From Whalleya microplaca (lineage: Eukaryota; Ascomycota; Sordariomycetes; Xylariales; Xylariaceae): a DNA stretch of 64,000 bases. The stretch is from the NCBI GenBank assembly GCA_022497155.1, contig MU385717.1:868001-932000 (forward strand), in the 5' to 3' direction. This document shows positions 26,121 through 38,217 of this stretch, piece after piece. Each line of letters opens with the position of its first letter. The first letter of the stretch is position 1. The position numbers and the translations under genes were made by a program. Under the pieces are notes generated by a model. That model was not told the DNA's origin. It ran no database searches and was given only the letters and a program-made list of their open reading frames with translations.

Positions 26121-27852
26121 ATTTATATTTGACTTTTTTATACGATTAGTAAACTTGCGGATTTTATAACTAAAACCTGGTATACATCCTTTAGTTAAAT
26201 CTTTAATTTAACGCCTTATAGCTGATATAAAAATTATATTTATATAAGCTTACTAAGATTTAGTTATATTTACCTCCTTTTTGTTTTATTAGATCTTTAA
26301 ATAACTTAAAGCCTTTTTTTTTAATATTAGCTAATTTTTTGTAATTCTAAAGCTAGAGCAGATATTCCTTATAGTCAAAGCCTTACTTCTGATTTAGGCA
26401 TAAGTCCTTATAAAATTCAGCTTATTTACCGGAGCTAAATTAGTTTAATAGTTATATTTTTTTAATAAATCTCGATATCGGCGTTTAAGCTAATTAAAAG
26501 GACCATTATTTAATAATTAAAAGCCGTAAGAAATATATACTGGAAAAAAGCAAAAGAAAATGTTATGCTTAAAGCAAATAGTTATAAAGATATTTTAATT
26601 AAATAGGATTAGTTATATACTTTAATATTAGCCTATAATAAATTTAAAAGAAATCGGAAAAATATAAAACTAACTGAAATAAATAAAAAATCGAATAAAC
26701 TTATTATTCTATAATTTTTATATCTATTAAAAATAATCAGCCGTAATTTTATTCGGTTATTAGTAAGAGGCTCGGTTTAAAATATAAATACCTGCTTAAG
26801 CTAATTAATAGCAATTTTATTATTAGTCTAACCCTTTTTTAAGGTAATATAATGCTAAAAAGCTGTTTTCTCAAATTCTTTTATAAACTAGGTTATTTAA
26901 AGCTCTTTACTTTTAAAAATAATACCTAGTTTAAGAGTAATGCCAGTTACGCTAACACATTTAAAAAAAAAAGTTTATATACGGCTTTAAGGGCTTTTTA
27001 AAAACGCTCGTTTTGTTATTAAACTGCCTAAAACTAAGCAATCGAAACCTAAAGTATATAATTAATATTTTAACGCTAAATTTCGATAATAAAGGCTTAT
27101 ATATTATATATAGTTATTAAGCTATTTTTATTTATATTATAAATTAGCTTAAAAGAAATAAAGCTATACCTATTTTCTCGAATCTAGAAATACCAGTTAA
27201 TAACTTTTGGAATAAATAAATTAAAACGTAAGGCTTTAATTCTTTGCCTAATTTTGGTTGATATCGAAAGATTACGTTATATAAAGCCTTAGGTCTAGTT
27301 TTTGCTTAAGAGAGCTGGGGCATTAGCTATAACGCGTGCAATAGTACGTATATTTAAGTATAAAGGGGTATAACTTAATATTTCCTAATTGAGAATCTAT
27401 TTAGCAAGCCGTTTTTTTTATTATTTTATAAAATAATTGCCGTAATTAGATTTAGTTGCTGATATTCTGCCGTAAATACGTACGGAAAAGGTCGATCGTA
27501 AGATACCCTATTTCTAACCTGACATACGAACTAACAAATTATTTTCTTAAATATTTATAACGGCTATAGCTATATTTATATCTATATAAGAGGGTATTGT
27601 AATCGGGAGTTATAATATTAAAATATCTAGTATTGAAATTAAGGTAGGTAAAAAGATAATATATACGCGAAAAGACATTTTATTAATGGTTTTAATTAAT
27701 TGCCTTCCGCCACTCGAAAAAATTTGGAAAAAAAATATATTAATATTTAAGCAATTATTTAAAGCTATGGAAACTCTCGTTTTGTTATATTAAATTTTGG
27801 CCAAGAAATATATAAGTGAAAGTGGAGGGTTTTGTATGGTAATCGCTGATTT

Positions 27853-27898
27853 TTGCGGTCCCGGCACCTAGGGTATCCCGAATGGTCGGGATCCATGG
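27853..27898 (-). repeat. Right terminal inverted repeat of the transposon
   Basis: The reverse complement starts CCATGGATCCCGACC and matches the left end except for three transitions (repeat positions 6, 24 and 31). TA follows at 27899-27900. Confidence 0.92.
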
Positions 27899-29282
27899 TA
27901 TTGCTACATGAGACTCTCAAAATATCGTATACTGAGTAATCATCATGGAAAATGCAAAGTGTTACTAAGAACATGATATAAAATCTAGATCCAAGCTTGT
28001 AGTAGGATGTCCTATTTTCTTGAACAAAGGCATATTCATAGTTAATAGATAGTGAAACAAACTATACTATAGAAAACCAGACAGAAAGACAAGCCTAACA
28101 CTGCTAAGGAGGAAGGCATCATCGTATCTCGACTGTATCAACACCCAAAGTACTTGAGTCAGGATGACCTTCAAGGAAGCATTTTGGACAGAGATCTACA
28201 TATACACACAGCTCTGTTGCAGTGCTAGGGACATGCTATTTAACGATAAATGCTGCGCCTACCTATGTCTTTATAGATAATAGGTCAGCGACTGCTATTA
28301 GCTAACAAATACCTGAACATGTGTAAATCGGTAACCTGTTAAGAAACGATTTCATTCCGGGGATATTGTCAACACTTTGCATTGGACTCGGAGGTCTTGA
28401 GCATGACTGGAGCGAGAGGCATGGTAGTCTAGTTGTCCAGTTTCTCGTCTTTGCCGCCGTCCCACTGCGACTCCAATCAAACAGCAGTGTAAGTTAGCTC
28501 ATATCATCTAAAGTCTTTTGATGACGACTTATTTTTCTCCTTGCAACTTTTAGCCAATGAATAGACGTGTGGATTATTATAGAATATAGAACAATGGCAA
28601 CCCTATTATTCCCTAGTCAGAAGAAGACTTAAGTTCAACGCTTGTAAGCACTATCAATAGGCATTACACAGATGTAATGGCGCCAGGCTATGATTTGTCT
28701 CACCATGTGCAACAACTGCGGATGTAAGGGATGGGCTACCAAACTTGAAAGAAGTGTTACCTTAGTCAGTTGTAAAAATAGAATAAGGGCACTGACACGG
28801 CCTTGGCCAAGAAATAAACTACTTCAGAATATATGATTGATCCATCCTTTAAGCTAGAATATATCCATTGTTGTTGAGTGCCTTGGTATATGTGGCTTTG
28901 ATAGCTTGTTAGGACTGTTACACTACATACCTGGAAGTGACACCTGGTGGCTCAATACTACTCGTTTCCGCGCCTTCAGACCTTCATCGCCAAGCCGCTA
29001 CATCGTCGCAATTATAGCAAAGATGGCTATGCTTAAGCCATTGAACGCAGGTTTATGTTTTCTTGTCATATCATTATTTGCGTCATGATGATTATCGGCA
29101 ATCCTGCCCACGAGTGGTGTTCGGTAGGAGTGTTGGCCTCTCTCATTGTGAATCCACACATATATATATATGAAGACGGATCCGACCCAGATCCCTTTCG
29201 TTCTAAACAGTTCCATTCAGCCTTAAAGATCGCAACAGAACATCTCATCTACCTACCTTTATTATTCTGCTCGAACTTCAAG
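27899..29282. other. Intergenic between the transposon and a secreted-protein gene
   Basis: No recognisable gene. The last 130 bp contain an AT dinucleotide run (about 29159-29171) that may serve as the TATA region of the secreted-protein gene at 29283. Confidence 0.45.
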
Positions 29283-30163
29283 ATGCGTTTTTCACAGCTG
29301 AACGTTCTGGTTACAGTGCCACTACTTGCTGCCATTTCTCAAGGAGCAGCCATAGGCAGCTCAGATATCCAGCCACGGTTTATTTGGACCATAGCCGAGG
29401 CTGGTGTGTATTTGATCAGAATTATTACAGCCGGAGCACTCCTCGGTGATGACCCCCCTAAGCCTTGGGATCCCAAAAGCGGGCATTGCGTTAGTAAGTC
29501 AATCATCTGGCCAAAGTCAGTGTCTTCAGTTCTCTAATCCAAATTTTTTTTTTCGCAGTCGAGGTTAGGTCTAGGGATGGAGGACACTGTGTGGCCGGCG
29601 CATCGCCTCCTGGAGAGCCTGCCTTTGTGAGCAACCAACTACATGGTCACGTACATGGTCACGACGTCTGCAAGCTGAGGAATGCTAATCCTTATTGCTC
29701 CATTCTATAGACAGATCTTAGCGACTGGAGCCAGTGTTTCCTCAATGGGGAGCAGTTTCTGACCTTCCCTGATGCCCCAGGGCGTGCCAGTGTCGGAGAT
29801 GTGATGGTCAAATTGTAAGTTCGAAGTTCTCCATATTTTTCAGTACTCTGTATGTGTGTAAGTACTGAGAGATGCCCTAGTACGGAGGCCGGTGGCATTA
29901 CCCCCTATGCTGGTGACGGTCTACGATCCCCGGAAATCGCCCTGCTCAGTCTGAAGCCACCAGTAAAGATCAACCCGATTGACGGTAAGTGGCCCGTCTA
30001 GAACCAACACGTCACAACGTGCTCACTAATATTCTCACCCGCAGAGTATAACAAAGGCTTTAGTAGAATCTGCACATACGGCGTTGCTGACGGTGGCAGA
30101 ACAGTATGGTATAAATGCGGCGTTCCTTGTAGAGACGCCGTTGGTGATTTCACTCAAGATTAG
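29283..30163 (+). CDS. Secreted cysteine-containing protein, function unknown
   Basis: Five exons join cleanly to about 201 residues: 29283-29493, 29559-29626, 29711-29814, 29881-29984 and 30045-30163. All introns are GT-AG and 53-84 nt. The N-terminus is a likely signal peptide (MRFSQLNVLVTVPLLAAISQG). A hydrophobic stretch (IAEAGVYLIRIITAGALLG) follows around residues 37-55; it may be a helix of the mature protein or a membrane anchor. Six Cys lie in the mature part, in the contexts GHC, GHC, QC, IC, KC and PC, enough for three disulfides. I do not recognise the family. The gene lies about 1.4 kb from a RIP-degraded transposon, a common setting for fungal effector-like genes, but nothing shows a role in infection. 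Confidence 0.75.
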
Positions 30164-30988
30164 CTACGAGGTTAGATTTGAAGGCTTAGGCTGCATAGTT
30201 GGTGTCTATTCGAACCTACTGACGTGAATTTAAGAGGATATACGAATTGTTAAGGAAGGGCTATGTAAATGTACTTTATCTTGTTGTTTTAGTATGTATT
30301 AGAAGAAAATTGTTATATTGGGGGGCTACCTATGCTGAGTGTACTTGATCGTTTGCGTGCCCTTATTGATCGCAAATGCTGTGCTCCCGGTCACTATCGA
30401 CATCCACCCAAATATATATGGCGGCAAATAGGACGAACCTATATCTAATCTAGAAGATGAAGCCCCTAAGGTGAAAGTACAATAATTTTGCATTTAGAAA
30501 ATAGATACTATAGTAAGCTTCGGTCTCTTAGAGTAGTGACAGGCGAGGATAGTTGAAAGAGAGACTATCAAAGGAGTTAAGGGGTACAAGGGAATGTGAA
30601 ATATATAATCTTTCTCTATATTTTTGCGTACTACATCTTAAAGGGGCAAGTCTAGCCGAATGAAGCCTAGCGTCGGACATTGCTTTTTCTTAGGTAAAGT
30701 CGACACCTTGCAATTGACGTGTTTTGAGAAGGACAAATCTTCCTTCAAAAAAAAGCTCCCCGCGAAATTTGAATTTTGTTTCCATACCGAACACAACCGA
30801 ACCTACCTACACATTTATTATTCGATGCACTGACGATATCTACACACACATGTATACTTAGGTATACTGTAGCTCGTTGTGCCCTCTTCGGCATTTGATT
30901 GCTGGATATTGTCCCCAGAAGTCAAATCCCTTTGCTCCAATATAATTGACGTTGCCCGAAACGAAGAGTCCGAAGATAGTATGCGATC
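30164..30988. other. Intergenic, upstream of the J-protein gene
   Basis: No gene seen. It includes the 3' region of the secreted-protein gene and the promoter of the J-protein gene, with an A-run and CA-rich tracts near 30.75-30.85 kb. Confidence 0.45.
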
Positions 30989-32389
30989 ATGAGACTTCCA
31001 ATCCTCTCCATCGGCCTATTGGCCTTGCTCACTCCCCTTACATCTGCGTGGACGAAAGAAGGTTTGCTATGCCCTGCAGTTTGCTCTTGTACCTCGTCGG
31101 CTCACCGTTGCTAGACCGCGAAATCTTCCGTTTGCGCGACGAGATCACGACCCACGAAGGCCCCGACGTGACGTTCTACAATTTCCTCGGCGTCTCCCCC
31201 TCCGCTACCCAGGATGAGATCAACAAAGCCTATAAGCGGAAATCGAGAGCCCTGCATCCCGATAAGGTTAAGCAACAGCTGACCGCCGAGCGCACCAAGG
31301 CGAAAGCGGGCAAGAAGAAGAAGCCAGGTGTCAACGTGACCAAGCCTCCCACTCAATCGGAGATCAAGGCTGCTATCAAGGCCGCCGGTGATCGCCAGGC
31401 CCGTCTTTCCATCATCACCAACATCCTTCGTGGGTCGGGGCGTGCCCGATATGACCACTTCATGGCCAATGGCTTCCCCGTGTGGAAGGGCACCGAGTAT
31501 TACTACAGCCGTTACCGACCGGGGCTGGGAACCGTGCTCTTCGGCGTCTTGCTCGTGGGCGGAGGCGGCTTCCACTACCTGGCATTGTACATGAACTGGA
31601 AGCGCCAACGCGAGTTCGTCGAGCGATACATCAAGTTCGCCAGACATGCTGCCTGGGGTGAAAACCTGGGTATCCCAGGAGTTGATGCTCCTCCCGCGCA
31701 AGCACCTCCACCGCCGCCGCCCGCCGATAACGATCAGCCCCCGATGCCAGTAAACCGCAAACAGCGACGGATGCAGGAACGGGAAACCCGCAAGGAGTCT
31801 GCGAAGGAGGGTAAACGTCTAGGTCGTGTTAGGGGTAGACCTGGACAGCAAGCTAGTGGCAGTGCGACACCGGTACCACAAACCCAAGGTTCTGGCCCTA
31901 GCGGTTCCAAGAAGAGGATAGTGGCCGAGAATGGGAAAGTCTTGGTCGTTGACTCCCTTGGTGATGTCTACTTGGAGCAGGAAGACGATGATGGCAACGT
32001 GGAGGAGTTTCTTCTCGATGTGAGTCGTCACTATAGCCCTACATTGTGATAGCAGAACTGACTTTCCACAGCCCAACGAGTTCCCCCAACCTACATTGCG
32101 AGATACTGCGCTGTACAAACTACCTTTCTGGGCATATGCTTTGACTCTTGGCAAGGTCTTTGGTAAGCCCAAGGCCGCTGACAATCTGGATGAGCAAGTC
32201 GAGGAAGAAGTCGAAGAGCTTATTGACGATGACGATGATTCCGACCCACCTCAACGCACCCCTTCTACCGGCTCCGCCGAGGACTTCGAACTGTTGGAGA
32301 AGAGCGTCGAAGAACTGCCGAAGCCTAAGACAACCAGCAGTCAGGCGCAGGGCAGCGGCAAGGCGAAGAAGCGGAACAAGAAACGATGA
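30989..32389 (+). CDS. erj5: ER membrane J-domain co-chaperone, Erj5-like
   Basis: Three exons, 30989-31061, 31115-32019 and 32072-32389, join in frame to about 431 residues. The protein begins with a signal peptide (MRLPILSIGLLALLTPLTSAW). A J domain (residues about 43-130) follows, with YNFLGVSPSATQDEINKAYK and the catalytic HPD in LHPDKV. The J domain carries a Lys-rich insert. A transmembrane helix (GTVLFGVLLVGGGGFHYLAL) comes next, then a long charged cytosolic tail with KKR clusters at the end. This layout is that of Erj5, a type I ER J-protein that stimulates Hsp70 and helps ER folding homeostasis. Starting at 30989 rather than an upstream frame restores the signal peptide. Expression is probably constitutive. 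It looks like a conserved housekeeping gene. Confidence 0.9.
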
Positions 32390-33966
32390 TCAATCAGGAT
32401 ATGGGTACATGCTATGGTTTGATAGATGGAAAGATACGGCGTTCTCAACTGAGTACTGAGTTTTTCTGTAAGAACACACCGACTAGCGGACACGATATTG
32501 CACCTGCGACTTAGTTTAACGGCTGTCGTCTCTAGTCGGCTCTCCTACTTGGGCTTTGATCATAGTAATATCAACCCAGGATACCATACTGCTTTACTAT
32601 TGAGTGTATCTGTCCCACCTGTATTGTGGATCAAGTGAGTTGGCAGACTGCAAGTCATTAACACTGCTGTCGATTGGAAGGGCTCTTATGGTCGAATCCA
32701 TAAGCCTCGACTCACAAATAGAGTCGCGTATCTAGGAACACTGTGTTACGCATGGTGCATGTTACCCCAATTCAATGCTATATCGTAACCACTGCCATTG
32801 GTATCCCCTTATGTGCATATAACTTTATCATCTGTATTCCATCCAAAGTCCTCTAGCTGCCCCCCCCAGAGACACATACTCCAGGAGTCCTTAACAAGGA
32901 CCTGCTGCTTATCTAGACTAGCAACACTATATAATGAGTGAAATAAACTTCCGTTCAAAGGTCATATGTAACTCTAGTTTACATATTGTCAAGCAACCTC
33001 CTTGACATGAACAGATAATTTTATATACATTCCATAAGATCAGTGCTGTGTGTACATCGTCATATAAGACCCCGACTGAGATTGAATAAAAGTTATCATA
33101 TCTATTTGACCAAGGTCCCATCCAAGGCGATGTACTTATCTAATGGTAGAGCAAAGTACCCTGAGTGTGTACGGTGCACCGTTTAAGTGACCTAGGAGTA
33201 TCTTTACAGGTCTAAAGGCGGAACCATCAAGATATGGATAGTCACACGCATAAGCTATGAAACAACAGAATTTTTTTATTCTGCAATATAAGTAGGCTGG
33301 AGTAAAGCTTTGCCATATTAAGCTATGGATACAAGTAACAGCGTAGATACTGTAGATATAGTGTACAGGCGTAAGAACTCCCCCGCTGAATATAGACGCA
33401 GGCATCGCTAGCAAAGAAATGCAGAAGAAAATATGATATACAAAAAGGATGTAGTGTATTGAAACAGGCTGCGAGATTCGAGCGCGAGGCCATGGAAACT
33501 TCGCGACCGGAACGATGATGTATGGGACAGAGGCGAGAGGTGTTTAAGATAGGGGTTTGGAAGTCGACATACCTTAAAATAGGCAACCATATACCTATCG
33601 CTAGAGACCTCTGGAAGGAGATGTTTCAGTTAGCCATCTATACACCAAGCTGTCAGGGGGAAAGGGGGGAGGAGCAAATTTGCGCATAGAAGCCTAAGCC
33701 TATATCAAAAGAATCCTCAACTCCATCCCGTAATGACATGATGAAATTGATGGTGTATGTGCAGTCCAATCTCAATCTGAACACTTCCCGGGGGTATTTA
33801 CCTTCCTCCGCGATGTCATGACAATGGCATATTTTCCAGCTTGCCTCGTGTTCGTGCAATGGATTCCCAGTAGCCCTTCCTCTTGGTATCTATCTACTTG
33901 ATCTGAACTAGGCTAGACTGCGCTATGTTGTTCTGACAAAGAATATGATATGTACAGGTGATTGGT
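32390..33966. other. Convergent intergenic region
   Basis: The space between the convergent J-protein gene and the 33967-34788 gene. No coding signal was recognised. An arm resembling a tRNA T-loop near 32690 was examined and rejected. Confidence 0.45.
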
Positions 33967-34788
33967 CTACAGTTCCATATCCATCTGCTGAAACGCTCCG
34001 TACTGGTTCTCCATAGCCTGCTGTCGTGTCGTCCACTCGTCCTTGTAGACCGGGTCTGTCGCCGGCCGGTATGTCGGGCCACCTACCGCGGAGCCGAAGT
34101 GGGTGTAGACGTCCTTCGGTCTCGCCATGGATTCCTCGTACTGTCGCTTTGCGGATTCCTCGTACTCCCTTCGAGCCAGGGCTTCGTAGCCAGACATCAT
34201 GTAGGGTTCCATGTATGACGTGGCGACCCAGTGGCCGTCTCCGGTCTGGACAGGAGTCAAGGGAGTGCCATCCATCGACATGACAGAGTTCTTCTGCTCC
34301 TCCTCTGCGAGTCGCTGCTCGTATCGGAGCTGGGCCAGAAGCTCTTCCTGCTCGACCGTCGTGCGGGTCCAGGTAAAGGCAGCGTTGTCGGGGATGTGAA
34401 CCGGAGGGCAGATGCGCCACAGCTCGATCAAACGCAGTTTTTGGGCGCCCTCGGCCGTTTTGAAAAGGTCCATCTGTGCCGCGGATAGCGCGGTATGGTC
34501 GATGCCATATTGTCTCAGCATCGACTCCGCAGAGGGCTGTTGGGTTTGTGACGGCTCAGACGAGGGTCGCTGCGGCTCGGCTGGCGACTCGTCCTGACGC
34601 GCAATGTGGCCAGAGTGGTGGTAGTGTTGGGTAATCGAGTATATTATTGGCTCTGATTCCGGTTCCTTTTCCTGCGGCTTCGGCGGCTCTTGCGGTGGAT
34701 GGACTGGCTGGGGTTGAAAGGTTAGGGTTCGGGAGAAAAGCGCAGCGAGGTCCTCGTTGGCCTGCGGGTTGGGCTGAGAGTAAGTCAT
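33967..34788 (-). CDS. Conserved fungal Pro/Gln/Glu-rich protein, function unknown
   Basis: A single coding exon of 273 residues. The N-terminal 90 residues are Pro/Gln/Glu-rich (HPPQEPPKPQEKEPESEP) and probably disordered. The middle has a compact segment (AQMDLFKTAEGAQKLRLIEL) and WRICPPVHIPDNAAFTW. The C-terminal half has charged helices (EQEELLAQLRYEQRLAEEEQ; ALARREYEESAKRQYEESMA) and ends in an acidic, Met/Gln-rich tail. No signal peptide or membrane helix is seen. The pattern recalls conserved ascomycete proteins without known function. A likely 56-nt intron in the 5' leader (about 34792-34847) ends three bases before the ATG, which supports this start. Confidence 0.75.
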   Translation of the reverse strand: MTYSQPNPQANEDLAALFSRTLTFQPQPVHPPQEPPKPQEKEPESEPIIYSITQHYHHSGHIARQDESPAEPQRPSSEPSQTQQPSAESMLRQYGIDHTALSAAQMDLFKTAEGAQKLRLIELWRICPPVHIPDNAAFTWTRTTVEQEELLAQLRYEQRLAEEEQKNSVMSMDGTPLTPVQTGDGHWVATSYMEPYMMSGYEALARREYEESAKRQYEESMARPKDVYTHFGSAVGGPTYRPATDPVYKDEWTTRQQAMENQYGAFQQMDMEL

Positions 34789-35506
34789 TGTCTGGAAAGC
34801 AAGGTTAGTCTGGAAATCTGAGGCTCAAGGGCTGCCGAGAGACTCACCAGGTTCAACAGGTCAAATATGTACACTGATTTTCTTGGCCGGTTCTCAAGTC
34901 GCCTGTAGTAAGTGTCGTGACGTCGAAGCAATGACGTGTGTCAAGATCTTGGGGGTGAGGAGGAAGGGAACAGATGGTGAGGAGCGAAAAGCTGCAACAA
35001 TTCTGTCTTATATTGACTATGCTAAGTACTTGTATAAAGCTAGAGCTTTGATGGTTGTGCCTGATCACACAGGGACACAGGGGTCAAGGACAACAAAGCG
35101 ATGCAGACGAGAACCGCGGTCCCTTTTTTGTGTCCTTTGGGACTTGAAGGTGAATGAGCGGTGGACAAGTCAAGGCAGGGCAGGTTGGGTAGTTACTGGA
35201 ATAGTGAGACTAGGCCCGGGGAGGGTCCGAATAGCAGCAGGGTGGGGAGTGACTAAGGTTAGGTAGGTATGTAGACAGCTGGAGGAAGAGGAAAGGATAT
35301 TGATGAGCGACTATTTATCCAGTTCAGTCAGTCAGTAACTGTTGCCCACGGGTTGTGTGGTAACAGTATATGTAGAGATGAGGAAGAGGAAGTGACGAAA
35401 GCTTGAGTTGTTGAGATGTAATAGAAGAAAGGGATGGGCTGTGACGAGGAAGGTGGGTTTGATATTAAAATATAAAGCCGAGTCGGGATGACGGAGAGAG
35501 GCACAT

Positions 35507-35539
35507 GATGGAGGGGTGATGGAGGGGTGATGGAGGGGT
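35507..35539 (+). repeat. 11-bp tandem repeat, three copies
   Basis: Three perfect copies of GATGGAGGGGT in a purine-rich stretch. Confidence 0.85.
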
Positions 35540-35779
35540 AAAGCCGGAACAGCAGTCAAAAGTGGGGCCTGGTGACTGTTATAGCGTCTGGTAGCCTGCT
35601 GGGCTGGCATCGTTGACGCCCAATCTTCCCGTTGAAGCATAGATCTAGCGCATGAATGCAGCCCGAACTTCACTAGTACTAGGGGAATCCATGGCCTAAG
35701 ACAAAGCTATCGAGACACCTGGGCACTTCATCCCCGTTTAGAATCTTCAGAATGTCCTCGTCACCATATTGATCACAAG

Positions 35780-35818
35780 GTAAATCTGTAAATCTGTAAA
35801 TCTGTAAATCTGTAAATC
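35780..35818 (+). repeat. 8-bp tandem repeat, nearly five copies
   Basis: Perfect copies of TAAATCTG in tandem (four full, one partial). Confidence 0.9.
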
Positions 35819-37046
35819 CTCGTTTGGAATTTCGCCAAGTAATCCCTTCCACCATTCTCTCGACTCTGCCACTGTCTAACAAGGCAGCTAGCTACAAGGT
35901 TGCTACCATCCTTAATCATACTGCAAGTCCAGCGAATCCATCATTACTCACCAATGAACATGACATGTCTACACAAGGGTGTTTGCCAATCAGAAACCGC
36001 GCTTTATATAACATCCAGACAAGGAACGTATAAGCGATGGGTATCACAATTCCCATATGTAGAATCTGTGTTCCCATGCCCCAATTCAAAAGTGTTTCAG
36101 GTGACTCGAAGATATAATACTCCAGTTACTTACTTAATGGGTTATGTAAGTCTTTAAATAGTCTTCCTTCTACCTTTACATAATCGCCAACAGACACGTT
36201 AGCACCAACAAAGCATCGCCTTTCTAAGTAGAACAGTTTTTAATGCGTGTCATTTCTCAACAGCGCGTTTTATAATCGCAGTACACTTCCGTGAGAGTTG
36301 TATTATTGTCTTCTTTCAGCGTCTGTCTAGGTGACTTAGAACAATGTGCATGGATATAATAGAGCCTGACATCAAACAAGTGTCTCAGAGGTATACACGA
36401 ACCATCGTGATAGCATGAGAACTAAGAGTGTATTTCGACAATTGAGTTCTAGGTCACGACAAGTTTGCTTTTAGTCTATCCATGTTGGGGCTACATGATA
36501 GAGACCCTTCTTAGGCGGATGAACCTCTGGCTTGTATCCATTTCTAAAAGTCATATTAGCAACATCACCTTAGCAGGAATATTGTCCAATAAGAAACAGT
36601 CACAACGGCTGACCTCAATAATCTACCTCCTATAGTAGACTCCCTGGAACAATGGTAAGGTGAGATATTGGGACATCATTCGACCTTGTCGCTGGAATTG
36701 AATGTTGACACAATGTTAATTACCTAGGCCCTGGACAATGCGACCTAACACACATAACAAAGCATTGTTTTGTGAAATTGAATTATTTCACCCCTGTTTC
36801 CGAAAGTAGTGCAAAGGAAAGAGTGAATGAACAAAAGCTATGAGCAGCCTCAATATACATCGTTTCAAGCAAACAGGCCCTTCAAATCATATTGTCCACA
36901 ATAATAATAATAATAATATATATATATATATGAAAGATGTTGCTGTATTGCTTCATATACGACAAAAGCAGGCCAGAACACACAAGAAACCACCAACCGA
37001 TAAGTAAACACGCATCCTTATCTAGAGATTAGCCGAATCCTACAAC

Positions 37047-37523
37047 ATGGCATTGACAGACACATATACCACTTGTTCTCAGGGCCATCGGCACTGGGGA
37101 ACAGCCGGCGCGGCTGGTATTCTGATCTACCGAGCCGACGCCTCCGGTAAACCCGAGGTCCTTTTACAGCTTCGTGGACCAAACGTCCACAAGCCTAACA
37201 CATGGTCGATTCCAGGCGGAGCGTTAGATTTCAGGGAAACCGCTACCGAGGCTGCTTTACGTGAGCTCGAGGAGGAGCTTGGTATTGCACCCGAAGACTT
37301 GGAGATTGGCCAGTCGTTGGTTGACGACCACGGTGGCTGGAGCTACACGACCATTCTAGCAACGCCGACGCGAGATCTCGACGTGGCTAGCCTGACGGTT
37401 AATCATGAGAGTCTAGAGGTTCGCTTTGTAGCGCTTGGCGACCTGGAGCAGTTGAATTTGCATCCAGGTTTTGCCGCCTCGCTGCCAGCTTTGCGTCAGA
37501 TGTTGCCATCTACCCTAACTTAA
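37047..37523 (+). CDS. Nudix hydrolase
   Basis: An intronless frame of 158 residues, typical for a single-domain Nudix protein. The Nudix box is complete: G-x5-E-x7-RELEEELGI, starting at GALDFRE around residue 55, with Arg and Glu residues that bind the metal. The strand before it reads HWGTAGAAGILIYR and NTWSIPGG. The family cleaves nucleoside diphosphates linked to another moiety, such as oxidised nucleotides, NADH, or CoA derivatives. The small size and lack of a second motif do not allow the substrate to be named. It has no targeting sequence and is probably cytosolic. The ATG at 37047 follows an A/C-rich leader. Confidence 0.9.
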   Translation: MALTDTYTTCSQGHRHWGTAGAAGILIYRADASGKPEVLLQLRGPNVHKPNTWSIPGGALDFRETATEAALRELEEELGIAPEDLEIGQSLVDDHGGWSYTTILATPTRDLDVASLTVNHESLEVRFVALGDLEQLNLHPGFAASLPALRQMLPSTLT

Positions 37524-38217
37524 AAGGGGGCCTATCAACGGTAACTGAAAGTAAACCGTAGGTTAAGAAAGTTTCCTAGTCGTGAAATTGCTCTTCTGAG
37601 ATTTACTGACGTTACAAAGCTCCGTTAGGGTATGCCGTTAGATGCCAAGGGGCAACTTACAAGTATTCGGAAAATTCACACACGGAGGGTGGTTGACTAG
37701 ATTTCCTAGTAAATAAATGATCTAAAACCTATAAATGTACTCTTTCCCATATCATGTGTTGACTTTTGGCTGTCGCGAAGTAGATATATCCACAATCCCT
37801 CAAGAGGCACATCCACGAGCACTCTTGGGGCCATCTGTCCAAGACTCCAAAGTATATATCCTTAAAAATAGTGAAATATTATCATCTGTTAATGTTATAA
37901 CGTGTATTGGTGCTCTCGTGCATCAATTAGAATATCGCCCAGGTCTAACTCAGAGGTGTTCGTATCTTGTATTCTCAGAGCTCCGACACTTCGCCTCCTT
38001 ATAATTTACCGACATTTTACCCCTTATTCTTTACGTAGTCGCTATTGAAAGCTTCGAAATGGCGATTCAGATAGACCTAGACACGCTCTAATGTTTAACT
38101 ACTTAGAGCACATGTCTCTTCCTTAATACATCGCCATGCAAAGAAAATAATAACATTCAACCCTGTTTATGAGCCCTGGTAACCCGATCCAACCGCTTAA
38201 CCTCGAGAGTGAACCTC
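37524..38217. other. Convergent intergenic region
   Basis: No recognisable gene. A 90-codon frame at 37735-38004 has no protein-like features. Confidence 0.45.

Larger units (their letters stand above)
25650..27898 (-). mobile_element. RIP-degraded Tc1/mariner-type (pogo/Fot-like) DNA transposon
   Basis: A 2249-bp block is bounded by 46-bp inverted repeats that begin CCATG and match at 43 of 46 positions. It is flanked on both sides by TA, the target duplication of the Tc1/mariner superfamily. The interior is extremely AT-rich, with almost no open frame and many TTAA and TA runs, unlike the flanks. All three mismatches between the ends are transitions. This is what RIP (C-to-T change in duplicated DNA) produces. 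A remnant of the transposase C-terminal coiled coil reads on the minus strand near 26.1 kb. Size and ends suit pogo/Fot elements (about 1.9-2.2 kb). The element is certainly dead. Confidence 0.9.
34789..37046. other. Long intergenic region with short tandem repeats
   Basis: About 2.3 kb between the divergent 33967-34788 gene and the Nudix gene. It carries the leader intron and promoter of the former, two short tandem repeats listed separately, and an ATA/AT microsatellite near 36900-36930, just upstream of the Nudix gene. An open frame at 34883-35266 (+) lacks any protein-like pattern and overlaps the leader. Confidence 0.45.

Noticed and set aside
25700..27850. An AT-rich block that could be a centromere or mitochondrial insert
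   Set aside because: The matching inverted ends and TA duplications define it as a single transposon; the transposase coiled-coil remnant agrees.
32680..32715. A T-arm-like sequence (GGTCGAATCC between complementary arms) suggesting a tRNA
   Set aside because: No matching D-arm, anticodon arm or acceptor stem could be found in the 60-70 bases upstream.
34883..35266. A 127-codon plus-strand frame
   Set aside because: It overlaps the leader of the minus-strand gene, has biased low-complexity Arg/Gly content and no protein motif.
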